A stretch of 64,000 nt of DNA from Spirochaeta thermophila DSM 6192 (GCF_000147075.1 NC_014484.1:2408646-2472645), one strand, 5' to 3'. Positions 27,230 through 36,223 are shown, counted from the first letter of the stretch. The notes: generated from the letters alone by a model not told the origin. Program-made: numbers and translations.

Positions 27230-28164
27230 ATCCACTCCTCATACCCGAACTCATCCCCCTCTGGATCATGAGCGGGATCATCCTCCTGGTGCTTCTGGTC
27301 CAGATCCTCAGATCGATCCGCATCGTCCCGGCCCAGACCGTGCTGGTAGTGGAACGCCTGGGCAAATACTCCCGCACCCTCGGAGCCGGCATCCACCTCC
27401 TCGTACCCTTCATGGAAAAGGTGAAATACGTCCACACCCTCAAGGAGCAGGTGATCGATGTCCCGAAACAGCCTGCGATCACAAGGGACAACGTGCGGAT
27501 AGAGATAGACGGAGTCCTCTATCTCAAACTCATGGACCCGGTGAAGGCGAGCTACGGCATAGAAGACTATCACTACGCTACCATCCAGCTCGCCCAGACC
27601 ACCATGCGCTCCGTCATAGGCCAGCTCGAACTCGACAAGACATTCGAGGAGCGCGAGGCTATCAACGCCGCCATCGTGCGGGGCATCTCCGACGCGACGG
27701 AACCATGGGGCGTCCAGATCGTCCGGTACGAGATCCAGAACATCCATGTACCGCAGAGTATCCTGGAAGCAATGGAGATCCAGATGAAGGCGGAACGCGA
27801 GAAGCGGGCGGTCGTGGCCCAGAGCGAAGGGGAGATGGAATCCCGTATCAACCATTCGCTCGGTGTGATGGAGGAACTCATCCAGAAGAGCGAGGGGGAA
27901 AAGCAGGCCAGGATCAACGAAGCGGACGGGAAGGCGGTGGAGATCCGCGCCCTCGCTAAAGCCACCGCCGAGAGCATCCGCTCCCTCGCAGGGGCCGTGA
28001 CCCGGGAAGGGGGAGAGGATGCAGTGCTCCTCCAGATCTCCCAGCAATACGTGGAGGAGCTCTCCCAACTCGCCCGCAAGGAGACCTCCCTCGTCCTTCC
28101 GCTCAACCTGGGAGACCTCTCCCAGGTGCTGGAAAGCCTCACACGGGCGGTCCGAGAAGGATGA
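27226..28164 (+). CDS. SPFH/stomatin-like membrane protein 2 (tandem paralogue)
   Basis: The 312-residue protein matches its upstream neighbour in length and domain order: N-terminal anchor (about 14-30), SPFH domain (RIVPAQTVLVVERLGKYSRT, AITRDNVRIEIDGVLYL) and C-terminal coiled coil. The core segment YGIEDYxYATIQLAQTTMRS is nearly shared, but the tails differ (this copy has HSLGVMEELIQKSEGEK). The two probably arose by duplication and form hetero-oligomers. A bidirectional terminator lies directly downstream. Confidence 0.92.
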   Translation: MNPLLIPELIPLWIMSGIILLVLLVQILRSIRIVPAQTVLVVERLGKYSRTLGAGIHLLVPFMEKVKYVHTLKEQVIDVPKQPAITRDNVRIEIDGVLYLKLMDPVKASYGIEDYHYATIQLAQTTMRSVIGQLELDKTFEEREAINAAIVRGISDATEPWGVQIVRYEIQNIHVPQSILEAMEIQMKAEREKRAVVAQSEGEMESRINHSLGVMEELIQKSEGEKQARINEADGKAVEIRALAKATAESIRSLAGAVTREGGEDAVLLQISQQYVEELSQLARKETSLVLPLNLGDLSQVLESLTRAVREG

Positions 28165-28165
28165 A

Positions 28166-28192
28166 AAGAGGGGGGACGTCCTCCCCCCTCTT
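28166..28192. terminator. Bidirectional intrinsic terminator between SPFH genes and aspS
   Basis: An 11-bp perfect stem, AAGAGGGGGGA paired with TCCCCCCTCTT, encloses a 5-nt loop. On the minus strand it is followed by TTTTC, so it mainly serves aspS; the plus-strand side lacks a long T-run. Confidence 0.75.
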
Positions 28193-28211
28193 CGACCTCG
28201 AGAGCCCGTCC

Positions 28212-29486
28212 TCAGGGGGACACCCGTCGTCTGTCTCTGGGGAAGAGAGAGGCCTCCCGCACGTTCTGGAGCCCCAGGATCTTCTGTGTGAGACGCTCGA
28301 GTCCTATGGCGAAGCCACCGTGAGGTGGACATCCGTACTTGAAGATCTCCACATATCCCCCGAGCCCCTCCTCGGTGAGGCCGAAGAGCGGCAGGGTCTC
28401 CTTGAGCATGGAGTATTCGTTGATCCGTCTTCCGCCCGTGGTGATCTCGAGCCCCCTGAAGAGGAGGTCAAAACTCTTGGTGGAACTCCGTCCCTCCGGA
28501 TAGGTATAGAACGGCCGGGCCCTCCTGGGAAAACCGTAGACGAAGACCGCCTCTATCCCGGCCTTTTCATGGGCCCACTCGCAGAGGAGACGTTCGGCCT
28601 CGGGGTTGATCTCGAAGATCTTCCTCCCCGCACGCTCGGAGGCGATCTTCTTCCCCTCGTCGTACGAGATGCGGGGGATGTCCTTCACCCTCTCGGGATC
28701 CGGGACCGTGGCATCCCAGAGTCTGAGCACCTCCTCGTGTTCGCTCTTCACCTTCTCGAACATGTAGGCGAGGATACCCTCCTCCAGGTCCATGAGATCG
28801 TGCTCGGTCTCTATGAAGGCCATCTCCACGTCGAGCGAGACGTACTCGTTGAGGTGGCGGGGCGTGTCGTGCTTCTCCGCCCGGTAGGCCATCCCTATCT
28901 CGAAGACCCGCTCCATCCCGGAGGCCACCATGGCTTGTTTGTAGAACTGGGGGGACTGGGCGAGGTATACCTTTCGGTCGAAGTAGTTCACCTCGAACAG
29001 ACCGGTCCCCCCTTCGGTCCCCGTGGCGATGAGCTTGCTCGTCTTTATCTCCGAGAACCCCTGGGACCTGAGGTAGTCTGCGAAATACTGTACGAGGCCC
29101 GCCTGAAGGGTGAATATGCTGCGGATCTTGGGGATACGGAGGGAGAGCATCCTGTGATCGAGCAGGGCGTCGAGGGAGAGCTGGGAAGGATCCTGATTGA
29201 TGGGGATAGGAAGATCGGGTTCCGCCCGGGCGAGGACCTCAATCTCACCCACGTGAATCTCGGCCCCACCGGGGGCCTTCTCGTTCGCCTCAACCCTTCC
29301 CTTCACGGAGATCACCGACTCGAGCGTGAGGTCTGCAGATCCCTCGAGGACGAGCTGCACTTCCCCGCTGCGATCTCGCAATATGATGAAGGAGATACCC
29401 CCCAGCTCCCTGATCCTGTGCACCCACCCCTTCACCACCACATCCTTCCCCGTATGCGAGGCGATCTGTGCTGCGAGCACCCTCAT
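28212..29486 (-). CDS. aspS: Aspartyl-tRNA synthetase, archaeal type, probably non-discriminating
   Basis: The 424-residue enzyme is about 170 residues shorter than the usual bacterial AspRS because the GAD insertion is absent, as in archaeal/eukaryotic AspRS. It has the OB-fold anticodon domain (VVVKGWVHRIRELGGISF), class II motif 2 (FEIGMAYRAEKHDTPRHLNEY) and motif 3 (GGFAIGLERLTQKIL). At the positions that restrict archaeal enzymes to tRNA-Asp (Trp and Lys), this one has His (GWVH) and Pro (KAPGG), the residues linked to charging tRNA-Asn too. Being the last gene of gatCAB-aspS supports a role in making Asp-tRNA-Asn for amidation. Confidence 0.9.
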   Translation of the reverse strand: MRVLAAQIASHTGKDVVVKGWVHRIRELGGISFIILRDRSGEVQLVLEGSADLTLESVISVKGRVEANEKAPGGAEIHVGEIEVLARAEPDLPIPINQDPSQLSLDALLDHRMLSLRIPKIRSIFTLQAGLVQYFADYLRSQGFSEIKTSKLIATGTEGGTGLFEVNYFDRKVYLAQSPQFYKQAMVASGMERVFEIGMAYRAEKHDTPRHLNEYVSLDVEMAFIETEHDLMDLEEGILAYMFEKVKSEHEEVLRLWDATVPDPERVKDIPRISYDEGKKIASERAGRKIFEINPEAERLLCEWAHEKAGIEAVFVYGFPRRARPFYTYPEGRSSTKSFDLLFRGLEITTGGRRINEYSMLKETLPLFGLTEEGLGGYVEIFKYGCPPHGGFAIGLERLTQKILGLQNVREASLFPRDRRRVSP

Positions 29487-30907
29487 CCCTCACCTCCTCG
29501 GATCCGAGAGAGGAGCACCTCGCGCGTCTTCTCGGGGTGGGCCCTTCCCGCGGTACGGGCCATCACCTGACCCATGAGGAAACCGACGGGCTTCTCCTCC
29601 CCTCCCTTCACCTGTTCCACCGCCTTGGGGTGAGCGGTGATGACCTCGTCCACCACCTTCACGAGCTCCTCCTCGGAGAGTTGTCTCCAACCCTTCTCCT
29701 CGATGATCCGGGAAGGGTCCTTGTCCTCTTCGAATACCGCCGAGAGGACCTGCTTGGCGATCCTCCCATGGATCTCGCCCTTCTGAAGGAGTTCCATGAG
29801 CAGGACGAAACGGTCCATGGTGAGCGGGGAGGCATCGAGCTCCACCCTGTAACGGTTGAGGAGCTTGGCCACGTCGCCGGCGAGCCATGCAGCGGCAGTC
29901 GAAGGAGCGACCCCTCGGCGCACGGCCTCCTCGAAGAAATCGGCCCGAGCCTTCTCCTCTATGAGGAAGTCGGCCTGCTGCACCGAAATCCCATAGTCCG
30001 AGAGGAACCGCTGCTTCCGAGCCAGCGGAAGCTCCACGAGCGAGGCCTCCACCTGAGCGAAAAAGGCCTCGTCCGGCACGAACGGAGGAAGATCGGGCTC
30101 GGGGAAATACCTATAGTCGTGGGCGCTCTCCTTGGTCCGCATGGATTCCGTGACATCCCGGTTCTCGTTCCAGAGCCTGGTCTCCTGCACCACCTGCCTT
30201 CCCTCTTCGAGAAGGGCCTTCTGGCGCTCGATCTCGTGGTCGAGCGCCAGGCGCACGAACCTGCTGGAATTGAGGTTCTTTATCTCCACCTTGGTGCCGA
30301 GCCCCTTGCCCGCCTCGTTGACCGACACGTTGGCGTCGCATCTGAGCGATCCTTCCTCCATGTTCCCATCGCACACGCCCAGGTAGCGGACCATACGCCG
30401 GAATTCCTGGATGAGCGCCTCCGCCTCCTCCCCGCTCTCCATATCGGGCTCGGTCACGATCTCGAGGAGCGGTGTGCCCGCTCGGTTGTCGTCGCACAAG
30501 GAGGCGTCCCCCACGTGGATCATCTTACCCGCATCCTCCTCCAGGTGCACCTCGTGGACACGCACCCGCTTGATCCTCCCCCCGATCTCGATGTCGATAT
30601 ACCCATCCCGACCGATCGGATCATCGTACTGTGAGATCTGGTAGTTCTTCGGCATGTCGGGATAGAAGTAGTTCTTCCTCGCGAAGACCGTACGCCTGCT
30701 CAAAGTACAGTTGAGGGCGCGGGCCACCACATACCCCATCCTCACCGCCTCTTCGTTGAGGGCGGGCAGGACCCCGGGATATCCCATACACACCGGACAC
30801 ACGTTCGTATTCGGTTCATCACCGAACTGGGCCCTGCAGGAACAGAAGACCTTGCTTTTCGTGAGAAGCTGTATGTGGATCTCAAGACCGATATACGCCT
30901 GATACAC
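29483..30907 (-). CDS. gatB: Asp/Glu-tRNA amidotransferase subunit B
   Basis: The 474-residue protein has the GatB cradle domain (YIGLEIHIQLLTKSKVFCSC, VCPVCMGYPGVLPALNE) with a Cys pair plus CPVC for zinc, the kinase-like motif FYPDMPKNYQISQYD, and the C-terminal YqeY-like tRNA-binding tail. It activates Asp-tRNA-Asn or Glu-tRNA-Gln by phosphorylation. It overlaps aspS by 4 bases, and gatA is 3 nt upstream. Confidence 0.97.
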   Translation of the reverse strand: MYQAYIGLEIHIQLLTKSKVFCSCRAQFGDEPNTNVCPVCMGYPGVLPALNEEAVRMGYVVARALNCTLSRRTVFARKNYFYPDMPKNYQISQYDDPIGRDGYIDIEIGGRIKRVRVHEVHLEEDAGKMIHVGDASLCDDNRAGTPLLEIVTEPDMESGEEAEALIQEFRRMVRYLGVCDGNMEEGSLRCDANVSVNEAGKGLGTKVEIKNLNSSRFVRLALDHEIERQKALLEEGRQVVQETRLWNENRDVTESMRTKESAHDYRYFPEPDLPPFVPDEAFFAQVEASLVELPLARKQRFLSDYGISVQQADFLIEEKARADFFEEAVRRGVAPSTAAAWLAGDVAKLLNRYRVELDASPLTMDRFVLLMELLQKGEIHGRIAKQVLSAVFEEDKDPSRIIEEKGWRQLSEEELVKVVDEVITAHPKAVEQVKGGEEKPVGFLMGQVMARTAGRAHPEKTREVLLSRIRGGEG

Positions 30908-30910
30908 GGC

Positions 30911-32287
30911 TCAACTCCATAACGGGGGATAGGCGACGGGGTGTTCCGGAGTGTACACACGGCGATACGCACGTGCCACCTGGAAGAGACGCTGCTCCCC
31001 GAACGGTGGGGCCATCACCTGGACGCCCACGGGAAGGCCCTCCTCTCTTCCCACGGGCACTGCGAGCGCAGGCACACCTGCGAGATTCGCGGTGGTGGTG
31101 AAACGGTCCGCCATCTTCTGCTGGAAGGAGGAGAGCCCTCCTTCTCCGTGGGGAAACGGGAGTGTAGGGAAGACCGGCATGAGCAAGACGTCCGCGGAGG
31201 AGAACACCTGCTCGAGGCTCCTCCGTATGAGGGTGCGCACCCGCTGCGCTTTGTGGTAGTAGCGATCCTGGAACCCCGAGCGAAGGACGAAGGTTCCCAG
31301 GAGGATGCGGAGCTTCACCTCGGGACCGAATCCCTCGCTCCTCGCCTTGCGCATGAGCTCCTGGGGGTTCTCCGACCACATCGGTCGGTGTCCGTAGCGG
31401 ATACCGGTGTACCGCGCCAGGTTCGCGCTCGCCTCCGCCGTTGCAATGGTGTAGTAGGCGGGGACGGCATATTCGAGCTCAGGGAGGCCGACCTCCACGA
31501 GCTGGAAACCCAGATCCTTGAGCGCCTCTTGGGCCCTTTCGTACGCCCGGGCCACCGGTGCTTCGAGTCCCAGCTCTCCGGTGAGCACGGCGATCCGCCT
31601 CACCTCACACTCGTCCTCCTCCGGATCAAGGGAGGAGTGATCCCTTTCGTCCTCACCCCGCATCACCTCGAAGACCGTCTCCAGGAGGTCGAGGTCCATG
31701 GCCACGGCCCCGATCACCTCGAGGGAAGAAGCGTAGGCCACGAGACCGAAACGGGATACCACACCGTAGGTGGGCTTGAGGCCATATACCCCGCAGAACG
31801 CCGCCGGCTGACGCACCGAACCTCCGGTGTCCGAGCCCAGGGCGAAGGGTACCATCCCTGCGGAGACCGCGGCAGCACTTCCTCCGGACGAACCTCCCGC
31901 CACCCTCGAGAGATCCCAGGGGTTGTTGGTCCTCCCAAGGGCCGACATGTCGCAGGAAGACCCCATGCCGAACTCGTCCAGGTTCGTCTTGCCCACCACC
32001 ACGGCTCCCTGCTCGAGAAGCCGCCTCACCGCGGTCGCGGTATAGGGACTCACCAGGTCCTGGAGTATCCGGGACGCACACGTGAGAGGAAACCCCTCCA
32101 CCGCGATGTTGTCCTTCACCCCGAAGGAGAGACCACGAAGCACGCCGTCCCCCGACGAAAGGGCCTTCCCGCGCGCCGCATCGAGGGAGAGAAACGCCCC
32201 TATCTCCCCGTTCCTCTCCTTGAGCTTCGAGAGGTAGGTCTCCTCTTTCGCTCCCCCGTCAAGAAGATCCATGTGATACTCCTTCAT
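30911..32287 (-). CDS. gatA: Asp/Glu-tRNA amidotransferase subunit A
   Basis: The 458-residue amidase supplies ammonia from glutamine. The catalytic Ser-cisSer-Lys triad is visible: Lys in GVKDNIAV, and the Gly/Ser-rich AGGSSGGSAAAVSAG with SDTGGSVRQPA. The start is ATG 32287 (AGGGGG 5 nt upstream). An ATG five codons in (32272) has a better AAGGAG placed within the first codons and could be the true start. It follows gatC by 8 nt. Confidence 0.96.
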   Translation of the reverse strand: MKEYHMDLLDGGAKEETYLSKLKERNGEIGAFLSLDAARGKALSSGDGVLRGLSFGVKDNIAVEGFPLTCASRILQDLVSPYTATAVRRLLEQGAVVVGKTNLDEFGMGSSCDMSALGRTNNPWDLSRVAGGSSGGSAAAVSAGMVPFALGSDTGGSVRQPAAFCGVYGLKPTYGVVSRFGLVAYASSLEVIGAVAMDLDLLETVFEVMRGEDERDHSSLDPEEDECEVRRIAVLTGELGLEAPVARAYERAQEALKDLGFQLVEVGLPELEYAVPAYYTIATAEASANLARYTGIRYGHRPMWSENPQELMRKARSEGFGPEVKLRILLGTFVLRSGFQDRYYHKAQRVRTLIRRSLEQVFSSADVLLMPVFPTLPFPHGEGGLSSFQQKMADRFTTTANLAGVPALAVPVGREEGLPVGVQVMAPPFGEQRLFQVARAYRRVYTPEHPVAYPPLWS

Positions 32288-32295
32288 GTCGCCCC

Positions 32296-32574
32296 CTACA
32301 GCACATTCGGGATGACGATGAACCGGTCCTCCACCTCTGGCGCGTTCTCGAGGAGGACATCACGATTCTCCCACGGGATGGACACGTCCTTCCGGAGTCT
32401 GTTCTTTCGAATGAATGCGTGGGTGGTCGGGGGCACATCTTCCACTTCCAACTCATCCATCGTTTCGAAATAATGGAGCATCTGCTCCACTTCTTCCTGG
32501 AGACGGGAGAACTCCTCCTCGGAAAGCTCGAGAGCGGCGAGTTCGGCGGTGATCTCGAGTTCTTTTCTCTGCAT
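32296..32574 (-). CDS. gatC: Asp/Glu-tRNA amidotransferase subunit C
   Basis: The 92-residue protein wraps around the GatA-GatB interface. Typical features are the N-terminal helix (AELAALELSEEEFSRLQEEV), MLHYFETMDELEVEDVPPTTH, and LRKDVSIPWENRDVLLENAPEVEDRFIVIPNVL-type C-terminus. No Shine-Dalgarno precedes the ATG; the likely -10 element ends 11 nt upstream, so the leader is very short. This is the first gene of gatC-gatA-gatB-aspS. Confidence 0.93.
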   Translation of the reverse strand: MQRKELEITAELAALELSEEEFSRLQEEVEQMLHYFETMDELEVEDVPPTTHAFIRKNRLRKDVSIPWENRDVLLENAPEVEDRFIVIPNVL

Positions 32575-32585
32575 AACAGCAAAGA

Positions 32586-32614
32586 CTTTTACATACGACT
32601 CGGGGATCCGTCAA
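32586..32614 (-). promoter_or_regulatory. Probable promoter of the gatCAB-aspS operon
   Basis: On the minus strand TTGACG (32614-32609), 17 bp and TAAAAG (32591-32586) lie upstream of gatC. The -35 is strong and the -10 is weak. Confidence 0.45.
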
Positions 32615-32635
32615 GGCTCACCGATGCACCCCAAA

Positions 32636-32664
32636 TTGACAGAAACCGGATAATTCATTATGTT
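32636..32664 (+). promoter_or_regulatory. Distal promoter P1 of the glycosidase-like gene
   Basis: TTGACA (32636-32641), 17 bp and TATGTT (32659-32664) lie in an AT-rich stretch. The -35 is perfect and the -10 has 4 of 6 matches. Confidence 0.45.
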
Positions 32665-32690
32665 TTCACTATAAACAACCACGACATCAA

Positions 32691-32718
32691 TTGACGAATC
32701 CAGGGGAAATGATACAAT
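32691..32718 (+). promoter_or_regulatory. Proximal promoter P2 of the glycosidase-like gene
   Basis: TTGACG (32691-32696), 16 bp and TACAAT (32713-32718), preceded by TGA as in extended -10 elements. Transcription would start near 32725, leaving a leader of about 27 nt with AGGAG before the GTG start. Confidence 0.65.
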
Positions 32719-32751
32719 AGTGCGTCATTACTTTCCACCACAGGAGCAGCA

Positions 32752-34167
32752 GTGATAGACTCCAAGTTTCCTCAGGTACACCTCTACGATCAGGATCTGG
32801 TGGATCTCTACAACCAGACCTGGGCCCTCATTGCAGACTTCTGGAAGCAGGGACAGAACGGGTGGGCAAAGAAGTTCTTCATCCACCCCGAGGCCGACCT
32901 GCTCAGCCTCTTCGAATCGGCCCTCTCCACCTTCTTCCTGGTCTACAGCAACAACGAGTACCCGGCCCATCCCCAGATGGACAACCTCTACCGCAAGCAG
33001 GAGGAGAACGGCGCCATCAGGGCATACTACGATGTGGAGGAAGGGGCCCCCTTTCTCACACCGGACAACCCCGAGGGTCTCGCCCCACCCCTCCTCGCCT
33101 GGACCGAGCACAACCTCTACCACAAAATAGGGAACAAGAAGCGAATCAAGGAGGTGATGCCCTATCTCCAGAAGTACTTCACCTGGCTCGAGGCCACATG
33201 CAAGGACGACTCAGGCCTCTACCACGCCCCCCTCTCCGCCACGATGATTCCCACCCCCTCCAGGGAAGAGGCCTACTACCCGGTGGACTTCAACGCCCTC
33301 GCAGCCCTCAACGCGTGGTACATGGCGGAACTGGGGGACCTGCTCAACGACAAAGAACTCAGTTTTTTCTACAGGAAGCACTACTTCGCACTCAAGACCC
33401 GTATCAACAACCTCATGTGGGACGAGGAGACGGGGTTCTACTACGACCTCGACAAGGATCAGCGGCAGCTGCCCCACCGTACCCTCGGCGCCTTCTGGAC
33501 CCTTCTGGCCCAGATCCCCAACGAGGGGAGGGCCGAGCGACTCATCTCCTACCTCAGGGACCCCAAGGAATTCGGCACTCCCAATCCCTTCCCCACCATC
33601 TCCGCTTCCGATCCCCTCTTCTCGGAAGAGGGAAACGGCCCCTGTGGTTCGGTCTACCCCTGCTTCACCTTCATGGTGATCAAGGGGCTGGAACTCTACA
33701 AACATTACGAACTCGCCCGGGAGGCGGCGTTCCGCCATCTCTACTTCATCCTCGACACCCTCTACCCCGACGAGAAGACGAGAGGAGATCTCTGGGAGGC
33801 CTACAAACCCACGAAGGAGGGACCCGCCATCTGGGAGGGACATCCCGAGTTTCCGAGGAAGAACTTCCTCCCCTATGTCGCCCTCGCCACCATCACGCTC
33901 ATGATCGAGAACGTGATAGGGCTCTCCATCAGCCTTCCGCGCAAGACCGTGGACTGGATCATCCCCGCCCTCGAGATCATGGGCATCGAGAACCTGTCAC
34001 TCAAGAGAAACTACATCACCATCCTCACGAACAAGAACAACATGGGCTGGGAAGTGAGGCTCGAATCCGAGAAGCTCTACTACTTCACCATCGACATTTT
34101 GGGGAAGAAGAGGAAGACCCTCCCCATCCCTTCGGGGAAGTGTTCCATCCTCATCGACAAGATCTAG
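32752..34167 (+). CDS. Alpha/alpha-barrel glycoside hydrolase-like protein (MGH1/GH63-like)
   Basis: The 471-residue cytoplasmic protein starts with GTG (AGGAG at 32742-32746). Regular helix pairs and motifs such as YPVDFNALAALNAWYMAEL, LPHRTLGAFWTLLAQIP, GPCGSVYPCFTFMVIKGLELY and RGDLWEAYKP resemble the (alpha/alpha)6-barrel of GH63 and mannosyl/glucosylglycerate hydrolases or trehalases. A C-terminal beta domain (about 410-471) follows. The substrate is not identifiable; storage or compatible-solute sugar release is a reasonable inference. Two promoters in tandem suggest regulated expression. It is monocistronic, ending in a shared terminator with deoD. Confidence 0.72.
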   Translation: MIDSKFPQVHLYDQDLVDLYNQTWALIADFWKQGQNGWAKKFFIHPEADLLSLFESALSTFFLVYSNNEYPAHPQMDNLYRKQEENGAIRAYYDVEEGAPFLTPDNPEGLAPPLLAWTEHNLYHKIGNKKRIKEVMPYLQKYFTWLEATCKDDSGLYHAPLSATMIPTPSREEAYYPVDFNALAALNAWYMAELGDLLNDKELSFFYRKHYFALKTRINNLMWDEETGFYYDLDKDQRQLPHRTLGAFWTLLAQIPNEGRAERLISYLRDPKEFGTPNPFPTISASDPLFSEEGNGPCGSVYPCFTFMVIKGLELYKHYELAREAAFRHLYFILDTLYPDEKTRGDLWEAYKPTKEGPAIWEGHPEFPRKNFLPYVALATITLMIENVIGLSISLPRKTVDWIIPALEIMGIENLSLKRNYITILTNKNNMGWEVRLESEKLYYFTIDILGKKRKTLPIPSGKCSILIDKI

Positions 34168-34178
34168 GAAAAGAGATC

Positions 34179-34202
34179 GAGAGGCCCGTCAAAGGGCCTC
34201 TC
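34179..34202. terminator. Bidirectional terminator between the glycosidase-like gene and deoD
   Basis: A perfect 9-bp stem, GAGAGGCCC and GGGCCTCTC, has a 6-nt loop that contains the deoD stop codon. On the minus strand TTTTCC follows 6 nt after the stem. Confidence 0.65.
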
Positions 34203-34908
34203 TCACCCGAGAGGCGGTTTCGAGGGCCACCTCCACCATGGAGAGCATGCCTTTCTCCCGTTCCTCAGCGGATGTGAGGTCTCCGGTGACGAGGCTGTCG
34301 CTCACCGTGAGGAGGGTGAGGGCCTTCACCCCCTCCCTGAGTGCGATGGTGTAGAGCCCGGAGGCCTCCATCTCTACGGCCATGACCCCGTACCGTGCCC
34401 ACAGCTTCCACTCCTCGGGATCGGGCTGATAGAAGGTATCCGAGGAAATGACACCTCCCACGTGCACGGGAAGTCCTCTCTCCCGTGCCACCTGGAAAGC
34501 CGTCGAAAGGAGATCGAAGTCCGCCCACGGCGCGAAGTCGAGACCGCGGAACCGGCGTCTATTCACGTTCGAATCGGAGGAGGCGCTCTGTGCGAGCACC
34601 AGGTGGTAGAGGCCCACATCTCGCTGGAGGCTTCCACACGTACCCACACGCATGAGGATCTTGGCCCCATACTCCCTGATGAGCTCCTCCACATAGATGG
34701 AGATCGAGGGGATACCCATCCCCGTGCCCTGGACCGAGACCCTCATCCCTCTCCAGGTACCGGTGAAGCCGAGCATGTTCCGAACCCTGTTGTAGCACAC
34801 AGGGTCGTCGAGAAACCGCTGGGCGATCTCCTGGGCCCTGAGCGGATCGCCGGGAAGGAGGACCACATCCGCGATCTCGCCTTCCTTCGCTCCTATATGT
34901 ATACTCAT
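34189..34908 (-). CDS. deoD: Purine nucleoside phosphorylase, DeoD type
   Basis: The 239-residue enzyme cleaves purine (deoxy)nucleosides with phosphate. It matches hexameric bacterial PNP along its length: [58 protein letters not shown], and the purine-binding [11 protein letters not shown] with the catalytic Asp in TVSDSLVTG. It overlaps lplA by 4 bases and is the last gene of a five-gene minus-strand unit. The stop codon lies inside the terminator loop. Confidence 0.94.
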   Translation of the reverse strand: MSIHIGAKEGEIADVVLLPGDPLRAQEIAQRFLDDPVCYNRVRNMLGFTGTWRGMRVSVQGTGMGIPSISIYVEELIREYGAKILMRVGTCGSLQRDVGLYHLVLAQSASSDSNVNRRRFRGLDFAPWADFDLLSTAFQVARERGLPVHVGGVISSDTFYQPDPEEWKLWARYGVMAVEMEASGLYTIALREGVKALTLLTVSDSLVTGDLTSAEEREKGMLSMVEVALETASRVREAL

Positions 34909-35783
34909 GGATCCCTCCTCTCGAAACGTCGTTCCCTCCCGAACCCTACACCGCCGGCCTCCGTCTCCTCAAGCCCCACCGCCCCCATCACCCGCTCCGG
35001 CGCGAACCACTCCCCCTCCATCCCCGGCACCCCCTCCACCACCCTCCCCCCCTCCACACGCACCCGCATCCCCCCCCAGTCCCACACGAACCCCGGCGAC
35101 TTCCCCAGCACCCACTCCTTCCCCGAAAGCCGCGCCACCTCCTCCCCACACACCCCCCGCATCTCCTCCTTCCCCACCCACCGCACCTCCCCTCCCCAGG
35201 ACGCAGCCACCCTCTCCCGCACCCCCACCAGCCCGCACCCCGCCACTTCCCCTATCCTCCCCACCCGCGCCCGCCGCGACCCCACCCCCTTCCCCTCGAA
35301 CCTCCCCGGCACCGGCCGGAGCGCCTCCTCCACACACACGGGATCCGTCTCCACCAGGAGGGTGTGGTGCTCCAGCTTCCATCCCCCCGTGATCCGGAAG
35401 GCCGCGCCGGAGACCTTGCGCCCGTCCTCGAGCCACAGATCCCCCCGCTCCCCCACCTCCACCCGCACCCCCATCCCCTCCAGCACCCCCACGAGAAACC
35501 GCGCGAGCCCTCCCCGCTCCCCGGCCCGCCCCACCCACGCCAGGTTCAGGTTCCCCCCGTCGTGGAAGACCGCGCCCCCCCCGGAATCCCTCCGCGCGAG
35601 CACCACCCCCCTCTCCTCCAGCCTCTCGGGCCAGCACTCGGCCCACGGGATCTGGAACCTCCCCACCACCACCGCCGGGTCGTTCACGTAGAGGAAGAGC
35701 ACCCCCTCCCTCCCCGCCCTGAGGAGGTACTGCTCGTACGCGAGGTTCAGGAACACATCCCGGGAGGAGGAGAGGAGCACCAT
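34905..35783 (-). CDS. lplA: Lipoate-protein ligase A family protein
   Basis: The 292-residue protein has the LplA/LipB catalytic fold: [39 protein letters not shown] (substrate loop), and [25 protein letters not shown]. It attaches lipoate (or octanoate) to E2 and GcvH proteins. The C-terminal part (about 190-292) is highly Gly/Val/Glu/Arg-rich and the coding strand is very G-rich, giving a biased composition compared with core genes. It overlaps deoD by 4 bases and the upstream lipoprotein gene by one base. Confidence 0.9.
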   Translation of the reverse strand: MVLLSSSRDVFLNLAYEQYLLRAGREGVLFLYVNDPAVVVGRFQIPWAECWPERLEERGVVLARRDSGGGAVFHDGGNLNLAWVGRAGERGGLARFLVGVLEGMGVRVEVGERGDLWLEDGRKVSGAAFRITGGWKLEHHTLLVETDPVCVEEALRPVPGRFEGKGVGSRRARVGRIGEVAGCGLVGVRERVAASWGGEVRWVGKEEMRGVCGEEVARLSGKEWVLGKSPGFVWDWGGMRVRVEGGRVVEGVPGMEGEWFAPERVMGAVGLEETEAGGVGFGRERRFERRDP

Positions 35784-36181
35784 CAGTACGTGGATCCCTT
35801 GAACGTCACCGTCCAGATGAACCAGTCGGGCCCTTCCTTCTTCATCTCGAAGCGAATCTCTTCCCCGGTGTACTCATACAAGCCCGAGCCGCCGTCCACC
35901 TTTGCGGTCGCCACATCCCCATCCACCGAAAGATCCCGATACGTATACCCCTGTCCCGAGGGGAGGACCTGCCCCAGCGTATTCCCATAGTCCTTCACCG
36001 CATCGTAGGCATCGGCGTCGGGGTGGAAGTTCGTGTAGACATCCTCCGGATGATGGTTCACATCATCGAAGAACATCTCGATCCGCTCCTCTATCGAGAT
36101 CCCTCCGAAGAGGTCGCACCCGGCGAACACGCCGAGGATCGCGAGGCTCAGCACGCCGAGTATGAGGTATCGTCCCTTCAT
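35783..36181 (-). CDS. Small lipoprotein, unknown function
   Basis: The 132-residue product has a signal peptide and lipobox (VFAGCDLFGG, Cys about residue 22). The mature part (SIEERIEMFFDDVNHHPEDVYTNF, DLSVDGDVATAKVDGG) resembles small periplasmic fold proteins of NTF2-like size, with no catalytic motif. ATG 36181 is chosen because GGAGGT lies 7 nt upstream; a GTG three codons earlier overlaps that site. It follows the FecR-domain gene by 42 nt. Confidence 0.78.
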   Translation of the reverse strand: MKGRYLILGVLSLAILGVFAGCDLFGGISIEERIEMFFDDVNHHPEDVYTNFHPDADAYDAVKDYGNTLGQVLPSGQGYTYRDLSVDGDVATAKVDGGSGLYEYTGEEIRFEMKKEGPDWFIWTVTFKGSTY

Positions 36182-36223
36182 CGTCGTCACCTCCGTCGAG
36201 AGATGCGCAGGCCGGACGGCCCA

